The notes beneath the pieces are model-generated. The model was given only the letters and a program-made list of their open reading frames with translations, had not been told where the DNA came from and made no database searches. The position numbers and the translations under genes are program-made. This document shows positions 37,973 to 45,726 of a DNA stretch of 50,092 nt, piece after piece (the first letter of the stretch is position 1; every line of letters begins with the position of its first letter). The stretch comes from a virus. The stretch spans positions 1-50,092 of IMG/VR virus record IMGVR_UViG_3300008267_013330; one strand, 5' to 3'.

Positions 37973-38159
37973 AAAGTTATTGACTGATTAAAAAAAAGTT
38001 TGTAATATTGTATTGTAATCAAACAGAAGTCTAGAAAAAAACAGAAGTATAGATAGATGGACGGATTCAATTGAATCACGGAAAGTATCGAGGACTTAAT
38101 TATAGAGAAAGAGACTTAAAGTTTGTAAAATATTGTGGGGGTGAAATTCCCCCAAATAT
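37973..38159 (+). other. Non-coding leader region of a tRNA-like gene
   Basis: No gene is seen. A promoter-like pair TTG (37980-37982) and TAATATTG (38003-38010) is spaced 20 nt. After it come a direct repeat CAGAAGTCTAGA/CAGAAGTATAGA, a 14-nt palindrome GATTCAATTGAATC, and a strong hairpin GGGGG-TGAAATT-CCCCC just before the tRNA-like element. The layout resembles a structured RNA leader. Confidence 0.45.
37980..38010 (+). promoter_or_regulatory. Promoter-like TTG-N20-TAATATTG
   Basis: One mismatch to TAnnTTTG, spacing as in the other RNA promoters of the window. Confidence 0.5.
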
Positions 38160-38233
38160 GCGTAAGTAGTTTAGTGGTCAAAACACTTACCAATCCTGGT
38201 AGGAGACAAAAGTTCGAATCTTATTCTTACGCT
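38160..38233 (+). tRNA. Degenerate tRNA-like element, possibly tRNA-Gly (UCC)
   Basis: The acceptor GCGTAAG pairs perfectly with CTTACGC, and a D-arm GTTT-AGTGGTCA-AAAC and a T-loop TTCGAAT are present. The anticodon arm is abnormal: TTACC/GGTAG encloses only AATCCT, and TACCA/TGGTA can close a tetraloop. U33 is missing. The T-stem has a mismatch. It may be a decayed tRNA-Gly or a non-translational tRNA mimic. Confidence 0.5.
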
Positions 38234-38250
38234 CTCTGGGACGTTTGTCC

Positions 38251-38283
38251 AAATCCTTTATATATAAATATAAAGGATTTTTT
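38251..38283 (+). terminator. Terminator after the tRNA-like element
   Basis: AAATCCTTTATA (38251-38262) pairs perfectly with TATAAAGGATTT (38269-38280), then TTT and the ATG of the next frame. Confidence 0.75.
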
Positions 38284-38574
38284 ATGCAAACAACATTTAT
38301 TTATGGACTAATATGTCCTAAAACAAACCAATTGAAGTATATTGGTAAAGCTAATAAAGGTAGAATTAATTATTATTGGTTGGGTAGAAATCATACAGAA
38401 GAAACTAAAATAAAAATAGGTGAAAAAAATTCTTTTAATAGTATGGGTGAAAAAAATTCACAATTTGGTACTTGTTGGATAACAAACGGTGAAAAAAATT
38501 TAAAAATTAAAAAAGAAGATTACTCAAAATACGAATCATTAGGTTGGGTGAAAGGTAGGGTTTATAATAAATAA
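38284..38574 (+). pseudogene. Truncated GIY-YIG homing endonuclease
   Basis: From ATG 38284 (97 codons including the stop) the product has FIYGLICPKTNQLKYIGKA, the first GIY-YIG strands. It jumps at once to the NUMOD3 DNA-binding motif GRNHTEETKIKIGEKNS and then a C-terminal DNA-binding end FGTCWITNGEKNLKIKKED..LGWVKG. The catalytic Arg/Glu region between them is missing. It is probably an internally deleted, inactive homing enzyme, although it could survive as a DNA-binding protein. It sits directly after a tRNA-like element, a common target site. Confidence 0.7.
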
Positions 38575-38638
38575 TTTTTCACATTTTATTGATTTCAAAT
38601 TTAATAATTTGTATTATTAATCAATAAAAAATTAAAAC

Positions 38639-39595
38639 ATGGGAATTAAAAATTTAAAAGAACAAAACAAAAATTTAAACATCAACTTAATTGATATTAT
38701 ATCTGAATTTGATGAAACAAAAACTAAAAAATTAACACCTTTTTTAGTGAAGATGTTTAAAAAAGATAATAAAACTTTTAATAGAATTAAAGACATTTAT
38801 AAAGAAGTTTTGATGGATTTTCTAGGTAATGAAAACATTAGAGTATTAAAAAGTTTTGCTGAACATTTAGAAAATAATAGAATTGATGATACAGATATTA
38901 ATTCTTATTCCGATTGGTCTAATATCATTGCTGAAACTAATAAAGCGGAAATAAAATTATTAGATAAAGAAATAAGTAAAAAAATAGAGGTTATCCACGA
39001 AGACGACAAGTGGTTGATTTTAAAACCATTATCATTTAAAGCCTCATTGGCTTACGGTTCAAATACAAAGTGGTGTACAGCGATGAAAAGTGAACCTTCC
39101 TATTTTTATCGATACTCAAAAAATGGTATTTTAATTTATGTTATTGATAAAATTAATGGTATAAAGTATGGATTTAATTCATCACCAGAAGAATTTTCAG
39201 TTTGGAATCAAAAAGATGTTAGAATAGATTCTTTAGAGACAACAATACCTACTGAACTTTTACTTAAAATTAGAGAGTTTTCTGATTTATCAGTTCATGT
39301 TTGTAACTTTAATAAATTTAGTGAAGAGGAAGTTGAAGATTTTTTACGATTAGACCGTGGCAAACCTATTAGTGTTTTACATGAAGAACTAATGGTTAAT
39401 GAAGAGCAAATGATGGTAGAAGAAATTGATTACCCTGAAGCACAAGAAGAGGTAATGGTTGCGAGAACTGCTTATTATAATGAACCAGTTGCTAATGATT
39501 ATATAGCAGTCTTGAACTATCTTTCTGTAGAAGAAAGGGGTGAGGGTATTGATGTTAATCATAATATTGAATACTCAGATGAAAGAGGTCGGTAA
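38639..39595 (+). CDS. YGxxxKWC-family phage protein
   Basis: The 318-residue protein shares HEDDKWLILKP, KASLAYGSNTKWC (134-146) and VWNQKD with the proteins at 15165-16595 and 23562-24926. It lacks the LLEGR/DPSGNNKYLDW N-terminus; instead it starts GIKNLKEQNKNLNIN. The last 80 residues are acidic with MMVEEIDYPEAQEEVMV. The conserved Cys and EDD suggest a real active or binding site. Function unknown. Start codon of the next gene is at its stop. Confidence 0.65.
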   Translation: MGIKNLKEQNKNLNINLIDIISEFDETKTKKLTPFLVKMFKKDNKTFNRIKDIYKEVLMDFLGNENIRVLKSFAEHLENNRIDDTDINSYSDWSNIIAETNKAEIKLLDKEISKKIEVIHEDDKWLILKPLSFKASLAYGSNTKWCTAMKSEPSYFYRYSKNGILIYVIDKINGIKYGFNSSPEEFSVWNQKDVRIDSLETTIPTELLLKIREFSDLSVHVCNFNKFSEEEVEDFLRLDRGKPISVLHEELMVNEEQMMVEEIDYPEAQEEVMVARTAYYNEPVANDYIAVLNYLSVEERGEGIDVNHNIEYSDERGR

Positions 39596-40038
39596 TGTTA
39601 ATATATAAAAAAGATGACATCTTAAAATTAAAAGATGGTAGGGAGGTTAAGGTTGTTAATCTCCCAAATTCTTTTATGGCTAATGGTAGTTATGAAGTGT
39701 TAGATAAAGGCCAAAAAATATGGGTCAAACCTGAGGAGGTATTATATCAAATAGATCTAAATAATGTAGATGATATAAATTTATATTTTGAAATAATTTG
39801 GGATGAGAATGGTTTAAATTTAATACCCAAAGATTCTCTATCAGTAGATATTGAATCTGATAGAGAAGATTTTAATAGGATTAAATTTAATTTTAATGAA
39901 GGTAGAAAACATAATACGGTTAATATCCATATTGGTGACTCTAGAATTAATGATAAAGAAAAAATTACAATTAGACCAAAGAAGAAACAAAAAAGTAAAT
40001 TAGAAAAAATAATAGATGTTTTTAAAGAAAAAAAATAA
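39595..40038 (+). CDS. Hypothetical protein
   Basis: The 147-residue protein begins with a small SH3-like stretch (KKDDILKLKDGREVKVVNLP) and ends with a basic helix (RPKKKQKSKLEKIIDVFKEKK). It abuts both neighbours at start and stop. Confidence 0.55.
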   Translation: MLIYKKDDILKLKDGREVKVVNLPNSFMANGSYEVLDKGQKIWVKPEEVLYQIDLNNVDDINLYFEIIWDENGLNLIPKDSLSVDIESDREDFNRIKFNFNEGRKHNTVNIHIGDSRINDKEKITIRPKKKQKSKLEKIIDVFKEKK

Positions 40039-40277
40039 TGGAGAAATTATCAGAAAAAATTCACAGCGTTAATTATATTTACATAGATGACCTAAATAAT
40101 GTTATTTGTGAGTCTGTTTTTACTATTGTACTAGGTAAAATAGACAATGAATACAGGTTTGTACCTAAATCAAATTTAGTTATTGAACAAGGTTTAACAC
40201 CACAAATGTTAATGGTAATAGCTGAATTAATTAAAAGAAAGTTAGGTATTGGGGAAAAAAGAGATATTCCTGAGTAA
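40038..40277 (+). CDS. Hypothetical protein
   Basis: A 79-residue protein with mixed alpha/beta profile (YRFVPKSNLVIEQGLTPQMLMVIAELIKRKL). It touches the upstream stop and has no recognised family. Confidence 0.55.
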   Translation: MEKLSEKIHSVNYIYIDDLNNVICESVFTIVLGKIDNEYRFVPKSNLVIEQGLTPQMLMVIAELIKRKLGIGEKRDIPE

Positions 40278-40300
40278 AAAGAAATAATGTTGTTCATGGT

Positions 40301-40314
40301 AATATTTATATTAT
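40301..40314 (+). promoter_or_regulatory. AATATTTATATTAT motif abutting a start
   Basis: Ends at the base before the ATG at 40315. Confidence 0.5.
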
Positions 40315-41904
40315 ATGAATAATAAAAAAATAATAAAAAAAATTTTATTAGAAGTAGCAGGTATTTCTTTTGAAGTTAGGAAATGGGCACAAATAATTGA
40401 AAGATATGTCGACGACTATGTTTCTGTTGAAAGAAAAAAATTAAAAGATCAAAAACAAACAGAAAAACCAAAAAGTAAATATAAGGATGATGATGACTTA
40501 TATTACGGTTTAAACCAAGCCGGAATTGATTTTTTAAAGGGTAATAAAGAAAAAGAGGAAGAGGAAAAAGAATTTTCTACTGAATATACTCACTTTGAAT
40601 CACATGGTGGTGAAAAGTATGATAGTGCTTTAATATACGGACAGGAGTTATACATTAATCCAGATATTTTTGAGGATTTTCTTGGAATTGAAAATGTTGT
40701 AAGAAGTAAGTTATTTGAAGTTGAATTAGACGGGGAGGGTGAATTTTCAATAGATACTGTTGGTTCTTCTTTCCCAGACCAATATTTAGATGGTATCTTA
40801 GAAATGATATTGGACCATATGGTTATGGGTAAAGCCTTTTATAATGAAAAATATGAAGAGGTTTTTGCGGTAACCGACGATGAAATGGAGTTTAGTCAGT
40901 ATCAATACTACATGAATGAAAATAATTCTTGGTCTTACTCAGGCCAATATTCATACACACCAGAACCCAAAATTGATAAAATAGAAATAAACGGTAAAGA
41001 TTTTCCTGATGCTTATGAAGATTTTAAAGTCGATAAGTGGGTTATTACTTCTTCTAATAGAATAGAATATGACCATTGGAAATCTGGATATGATGAAAAC
41101 GGTCAATATATTGTTTATTTAAACATGCCAATGTCTACCATTGGTGGTTCAGCTTTAATACACGAAATAAAACATGCTTACGATGATTGGAATCGTATGA
41201 GTAAGGGGGCACCACCAATTAGGGACACATGGGAAATTAAAAATATTTATACACCAGATTTTGAAAAATTAGTTTTAGGTGGAGCTTATAAATTAAGTCC
41301 TATGTTAGTTCCTGTAATTAAGTTTTACTATTTAGGTTCTAAATTAGAAACTCCGGCTTATTTAGAAAATGAATACGATGTTAGTTTTGATAGTTACCGT
41401 GATTCTGCTAAAAAAATGATGAATTTTAAAGCTTCAAATTTTTTAAATAAAGAAGGTCAACCAGCAAAAGGTTTACAAGAATCTTGGTCAACTCTTATTA
41501 CAGACTATGATATACCTTTGTTTAGAAAATTTAAAAATGTAATAGATTTTTTAAATTATACTGAAAGGTATTTTAATAAACGTGGTAGGGATATTGTTAA
41601 ACGTATAGATAAAATGAGGTATGTTCATAATAGACCAGTTAAAAAATATGAACCAAAAGTTTATTCAGCTACAACACAATCAAATGTTACAAGACCGGTA
41701 TATTCTTTTGATGATAAGAATGTTAATTATCAAACTTTAAATTCTGAGATAGATAAATTGGAAGATGAATGGGATAAACTTTATGAAGAATACCTTATAG
41801 ATAAAGACCCAGAAAAAAGAAAAAAATTAGATGAACTAGATAAAATAATTAATCAAAAATTAGGTAAATTAAATAACACCAATTATGGTGATTTACCTTT
41901 TTAA
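40315..41904 (+). CDS. Zincin-like metallopeptidase with KKILLE N-terminus
   Basis: The 529-residue protein begins NNKKIIKKILLEVAG, the cargo-like peptide. At 278-290 is GGSALIHEIKHAYD, an HExxH zinc motif (283-287) preceded by the typical hydrophobic helix. A later SKLETPAYLENEYDV could give the third ligand. Flanking regions are Tyr/Asp-rich. It pairs functionally with the 33702-34388 zincin: both have HExxH plus hydrophobic-x-Glu N-termini. A virion-borne protease that acts on host envelope or cytosolic proteins is plausible but not shown. Confidence 0.6.
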   Translation: MNNKKIIKKILLEVAGISFEVRKWAQIIERYVDDYVSVERKKLKDQKQTEKPKSKYKDDDDLYYGLNQAGIDFLKGNKEKEEEEKEFSTEYTHFESHGGEKYDSALIYGQELYINPDIFEDFLGIENVVRSKLFEVELDGEGEFSIDTVGSSFPDQYLDGILEMILDHMVMGKAFYNEKYEEVFAVTDDEMEFSQYQYYMNENNSWSYSGQYSYTPEPKIDKIEINGKDFPDAYEDFKVDKWVITSSNRIEYDHWKSGYDENGQYIVYLNMPMSTIGGSALIHEIKHAYDDWNRMSKGAPPIRDTWEIKNIYTPDFEKLVLGGAYKLSPMLVPVIKFYYLGSKLETPAYLENEYDVSFDSYRDSAKKMMNFKASNFLNKEGQPAKGLQESWSTLITDYDIPLFRKFKNVIDFLNYTERYFNKRGRDIVKRIDKMRYVHNRPVKKYEPKVYSATTQSNVTRPVYSFDDKNVNYQTLNSEIDKLEDEWDKLYEEYLIDKDPEKRKKLDELDKIINQKLGKLNNTNYGDLPF

Positions 41905-41942
41905 AACTTTTCTTATTTAGTTATTTTAATTATTATTGTTTT

Positions 41943-42143
41943 ATGAATACAACTTATGTAATAAAAAAAATAATGGCTGACGCCAAAGGTAAAAAAACCT
42001 ATGTTTTATTAACAGATTCACATAGTGAGTTATTAGAACTTACCTCAGTAGATGATGCTCAAAAATTAGTAAATATTTTAAATCATAATTCAGATAGTGG
42101 GTGGCTTTACGAGGTAATTGAAATTAAAAAGAATAATGTGTAA
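41943..42143 (+). CDS. Hypothetical protein
   Basis: A 66-residue alpha/beta protein with ILLTD-like strands (KTYVLLTDSHSELLELTSVDDAQKLVNIL). It may be a small phage regulator. Overlaps the next gene. Confidence 0.55.
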   Translation: MNTTYVIKKIMADAKGKKTYVLLTDSHSELLELTSVDDAQKLVNILNHNSDSGWLYEVIEIKKNNV

Positions 42144-42495
42144 TAAAGAGCCTTTGTGGGCAAAAAAAGATAAAGAAAAATGGTTACAACTACAATTTAA
42201 TTTAAATTTTTTAAAAGAACAAAAAGTAAAACACGGTGAAATTCATTGTGAGTATTGTGGAAAAAAAGATTTAAAAATATATGATTGGTGTGAGCCGTTA
42301 AATAGTAAAGATGTTGCGACTGTTGATCATTTTTACCCTAAATCAAAATACGGTGAATTAAAAAAAGATGAAAAAAATTTTGTAATATCTTGTTATAATT
42401 GTAACAATAAAAAAAGTGATAACCTATGGGATTTTAAAGAAATAAAATATCCAATAGATGAAAATAAAATAAAAGAACTTAAAACAATAGTTTAA
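42136..42495 (+). CDS. HNH endonuclease
   Basis: From ATG 42136 (119 residues; ATG 42118 also in frame) the protein has CEYCGKKD (Cys38, Cys41), ATVDHFYPKSKYG (Asp64-His65), NFVISCYNCNNKKSD (Asn81, Cys86, Cys89). This is a compact zinc-bound HNH. It shares no obvious identity with the one at 9014. The C-terminus overlaps the thioredoxin start by 1 nt. Confidence 0.85.
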   Translation: MCNKEPLWAKKDKEKWLQLQFNLNFLKEQKVKHGEIHCEYCGKKDLKIYDWCEPLNSKDVATVDHFYPKSKYGELKKDEKNFVISCYNCNNKKSDNLWDFKEIKYPIDENKIKELKTIV

Positions 42496-42794
42496 TGGGA
42501 GATAATTTTAACGATATAATAAACTCAGAAAAACCTACTTTAGTGGATTTTTATGCAACATGGTGTGGTCCGTGTAAAATGATGAACCCTATCATAGAAC
42601 AAACAAAAAATGAGTTAGGTAATTCTACAACTATTTTAAAAATTGATGTTGATAATAATAAAGATGTTGCCATTAAATATGGTATAAGGGGTGTACCTAC
42701 TTTAATTCTTTTTAAAAATGGTGAACCTATTTGGAGACAATCTGGTGTTATGCCATCAAATACTTTAGTTGAAAAAATAAAAGAGCTCTTATAA
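42495..42794 (+). CDS. Thioredoxin
   Basis: The 99-residue protein has WCGPCK (Cys24, Cys27) after VDFYAT, a cis-Pro GVPTLILF near residue 73, and the GEPIWRQSG turn. It is a normal-length thioredoxin that reduces disulfides in the cytosol. In T7 the host thioredoxin is a polymerase processivity factor, and large phages often encode their own for ribonucleotide reductase; neither partner is in the window. Confidence 0.95.
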   Translation: MGDNFNDIINSEKPTLVDFYATWCGPCKMMNPIIEQTKNELGNSTTILKIDVDNNKDVAIKYGIRGVPTLILFKNGEPIWRQSGVMPSNTLVEKIKELL

Positions 42795-42827
42795 ATAATA
42801 CTTAATCAATATTAATAATATTTTTTA

Positions 42828-42840
42828 GATATTTATTAAT
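42828..42840 (+). promoter_or_regulatory. GATATTTATTAAT motif abutting a GTG start
   Basis: Ends directly at the GTG at 42841; 13 nt identical to the motif at 9707. Confidence 0.5.
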
Positions 42841-43917
42841 GTGAGTATTAAAAAAATCATAAGAGAAGAAATTGAATCATCCGATTGGGATTGGGTTAAA
42901 GAAGTTCCTGATAAGTTTCAATTAGGCAATCGTTTTAATGATGATGAGGTTTGTTTTGATTCCGATAATGATTGTGTAATTAATATTAATAAAGATAATA
43001 TCACTTTTGTTTTAGATTGGGATTGGTGGGTTGATGTATGTGATGTTTATAGTGATAATGCCGGTTTTTTAGAAACACTTTTTTATCATGGTAGAAATTT
43101 TGATGGTAACCAAGATTTTGAAGAGGTTGATACGAGTGAATTTAATTATTCTCATTATAATCTAACAGACGAACAAAAAGAAAGACTTCAAAATATTTTA
43201 AATGTTGTTGGTAGTGATGTTAAAATCGATGATTACGCAAGTAGGGATGATATGTTGAGTCTTTCTTCGGCTTTAAAATATAAACCATTAAGAGAATATT
43301 ATAATGACTTAATCGATAACTACTTAACTAGTGTTGGTTACGCTGTTCAAAGAAATAGATGGTTAAGTATTGCTGATGAATTTGGTAAACAAGTTGATAA
43401 AACTAAATCAAAGTGGAGTTTATATAGAAATGAGTTAACAATCACTATTCCAATGGATGTTGTTTGGGAAATTTTTTCCGATAAATCTATAAATAACCTA
43501 TCAAATTTATTATTTAAAGTTTCTAGTCCGATTACTGATCAATCATGGTACGATTGGTTTTACGAAGAGTGGGACTATTCTGGGTCTGAAGATGAAATGA
43601 CACATTATTTTAATAAATTTTTAGACAATGCAGAAGAATTTTTAAATGATGATGAAGAGGTAGTGGTTTATAGAAAATTTCATAATATCATAGACAATTT
43701 AGGTTTTAAACCATATCATAATATGAACACTAGGTCATATTATTTACTAATAAAAAGACCCCAAGATAATTTATGGACAGTAACACCTAATTATAACACT
43801 GAAACTGCTTTATTAGAATTAAAAAAAGGTGATCGTTACAGTCCAACAGAAAAAAGTTTTGAGGTACCCTTTGATGAGATACCAACCTACCTCAATAATT
43901 ATCTTTTAGATTTATAA
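42841..43917 (+). CDS. Large hypothetical protein with IREE cargo-like N-terminus
   Basis: The 358-residue protein, GTG start, begins SIKKIIREEIESSDWDWVKEVPDKF, with I-R-E and the same D-W-D-W..V-P continuation as the 33380 product. The body is very Asp/Trp/Tyr-rich and acidic with no domain recognised. Member of the candidate head-cargo group. Confidence 0.6.
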   Translation: MSIKKIIREEIESSDWDWVKEVPDKFQLGNRFNDDEVCFDSDNDCVININKDNITFVLDWDWWVDVCDVYSDNAGFLETLFYHGRNFDGNQDFEEVDTSEFNYSHYNLTDEQKERLQNILNVVGSDVKIDDYASRDDMLSLSSALKYKPLREYYNDLIDNYLTSVGYAVQRNRWLSIADEFGKQVDKTKSKWSLYRNELTITIPMDVVWEIFSDKSINNLSNLLFKVSSPITDQSWYDWFYEEWDYSGSEDEMTHYFNKFLDNAEEFLNDDEEVVVYRKFHNIIDNLGFKPYHNMNTRSYYLLIKRPQDNLWTVTPNYNTETALLELKKGDRYSPTEKSFEVPFDEIPTYLNNYLLDL

Positions 43918-43967
43918 AACTACCCTCAAATAGTTGACAAATTAATTTTTATAAAATAAAATTATTT

Positions 43968-44123
43968 ATGGAACAAAAATTAATTGGTAAAATGGGTATT
44001 AGTGAAATTTACCCACATTTAGATGTTATCGCTAAAGCTTATGGTTTAAAACTTAATCGAGTAAAAGATTTTAAATTCGCCAGATTACTACTGGTTAATC
44101 TTTATAATAGAGAACTATGTTAA
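43968..44123 (+). CDS. Small hypothetical protein
   Basis: A 51-residue frame (MEQKLIGKMGISEIYPHLDVIAKAYG..) with helical pattern and a Cys C-terminus. A TTGACA lies about 35 nt upstream. Real-gene status is likely from its spacing and composition. Confidence 0.45.
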   Translation: MEQKLIGKMGISEIYPHLDVIAKAYGLKLNRVKDFKFARLLLVNLYNRELC

Positions 44124-44130
44124 AATAACA

Positions 44131-44367
44131 ATGATTGAGTTAATAGGATTTTTTTCTTTGTTTTTATTTATAGGGTTTTTATTGTCTCTACAATATAGTA
44201 TGATGACTTTAGGGGTAGTTAAAAAAGATTTAAAATTTTATAATTATTTAATTGGTTGGACACCACTTTTACCGTTTATTTTAATGTTTCTTTTTGGTTC
44301 TTATTTGTTATTAAAGTTACTGATTTTAAAATTAATTAAACAACATAGGGTTTTTAATAAACAATAA
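44131..44367 (+). CDS. Small two-TM membrane protein
   Basis: A 78-residue protein with membrane segments at about 1-26 and 42-66 and a basic C-terminus. It is separate in sequence from the pair at 6740 and 11204. Confidence 0.55.
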   Translation: MIELIGFFSLFLFIGFLLSLQYSMMTLGVVKKDLKFYNYLIGWTPLLPFILMFLFGSYLLLKLLILKLIKQHRVFNKQ

Positions 44368-44420
44368 CCAAGAATTGTTAATCTTTAAACACAAAAAACC
44401 ACTTTTACTAAAACAATTCG

Positions 44421-44430
44421 TATTTATTAT
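44421..44430 (+). promoter_or_regulatory. TATTTATTAT motif
   Basis: A partial member of the motif set, 12 nt upstream of the ATG at 44443. Confidence 0.3.
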
Positions 44431-44442
44431 ATATAAAAGTTT

Positions 44443-45720
44443 ATGAAATATTTTTTAACTTTACTATTGGTTATTACATCATTTATTGGTTTTAGTCAAC
44501 CAATAAATGACAATTGTTCTAATGCTACTGTAATTACACTACCTAATCCTGTGGCATGTCCAAACGGAATTGGGTCAACGGTTAATGTTAGTGGTACCAA
44601 TATAGGTGCAACCGCACCAACCCCTTACACATATCTTTTGGGATGTTCAACGGGTGGAAATCAACCAGCACCAGCACTTGATGTGTGGTATAGATTTGTA
44701 GCCACAGGAACAAGAGTTACTATCAACATAACAGGGGGTTCACCTGCATTACCAAGTCCCGCAATTTCTCTGTGGAATGGTACTAACTGTAATAACTTAT
44801 CAGGGACAGGGTGTGATAATAACGGAACAACGGCGGGAGCAAATTCAGCAACTTTTGAACCATTAGCTATAGGTCAAACATACTATATACAAATTAGTGG
44901 TATGAACTCCACAACCACAGGTAATTTTAACATGTCTATAAACGCTTCAAATGATTGTGCTGATTGTAATACCTCATCTAATTTAACAGTCACACCACCA
45001 CCAACAAACGGAGCATATTTACCAGGAACTCAAGTAACATTTTGTTATACAATTACAAATTATAATCAAGTAAACGCCAATTGGATACACGGTATTATAC
45101 CCACATTTGGTAATGGTTGGAATTTAACGACATTACAATCTAACGGAACGCCACCAATACCTTCAGGAGGTTATGGTTGGTATTGGGCTAATGGCCCTTT
45201 AGGTCAAGGATGGTGGGTAGATGTTGATCCAGTTGGGCCAACGGGTCCTGATGGTATTTTTAATAATAATTATGGTTATTCACCTGTTAATGGTACAGGT
45301 ACTTGGACTTGGTGCTGGAGAATAACAACAAAGTCAAATTGTTCTTTAGGTACTAATCTTAGTTTATCAATTAACACAACCTCTGATGGTGAGACAGGTA
45401 GTTGGACATCTCCAGCTTGTTTAGATGATCCTGTTTACCAATTTTCAGCTTTACTTAATTGTTGCACAACAAATGCAACATCTGTTAACCCAACTTGTTT
45501 TGGTTATTCTAATGGTACTACGACTGCCAACCCTAGTGGCGTTTCACCTTATCAATATACTTGGAGTACCTCCCCCGTTCAAACAACGCAAACCGCAACT
45601 AATTTACCTGCAGGCACTTATACAGTTACAGTGACGGATGCCTCAGGTTGTGTTTCTAACGCCACAGTAACATTAACAAATCCCCCTCAAATAGTAGTGG
45701 GGCCAATAAACCATAATTAA
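44443..45720 (+). CDS. Secreted adhesin-like protein with SprB repeat
   Basis: The 425-residue protein has a signal peptide (about 1-19, FSQ) followed by PINDNCSNATVITLP, a domain opening typical of Bacteroidota surface proteins, then a beta-rich PPC-like domain with DVWYRFVATG. The C-terminal 75 residues are an SprB repeat (NPTCFGYSNGTTTANPSG..PYQYTWST..NLPAGTYTVTVTDASGC). It ends GPINHN, close to the SPIQHN end of the next product. SprB-type proteins are exported by T9SS and act in gliding adhesion. Rich in Thr, Asn, Gly and Cys. Confidence 0.8.
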   Translation: MKYFLTLLLVITSFIGFSQPINDNCSNATVITLPNPVACPNGIGSTVNVSGTNIGATAPTPYTYLLGCSTGGNQPAPALDVWYRFVATGTRVTINITGGSPALPSPAISLWNGTNCNNLSGTGCDNNGTTAGANSATFEPLAIGQTYYIQISGMNSTTTGNFNMSINASNDCADCNTSSNLTVTPPPTNGAYLPGTQVTFCYTITNYNQVNANWIHGIIPTFGNGWNLTTLQSNGTPPIPSGGYGWYWANGPLGQGWWVDVDPVGPTGPDGIFNNNYGYSPVNGTGTWTWCWRITTKSNCSLGTNLSLSINTTSDGETGSWTSPACLDDPVYQFSALLNCCTTNATSVNPTCFGYSNGTTTANPSGVSPYQYTWSTSPVQTTQTATNLPAGTYTVTVTDASGCVSNATVTLTNPPQIVVGPINHN

Positions 45721-45726
45721 ACTATT

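Noticed and set aside
9707-42840. T4-type late promoter TATAAATA
   Set aside because: The recurrent motif reads ATATTTAT in the coding orientation, the reverse complement direction of the T4 late consensus, so it is kept as an independent motif.
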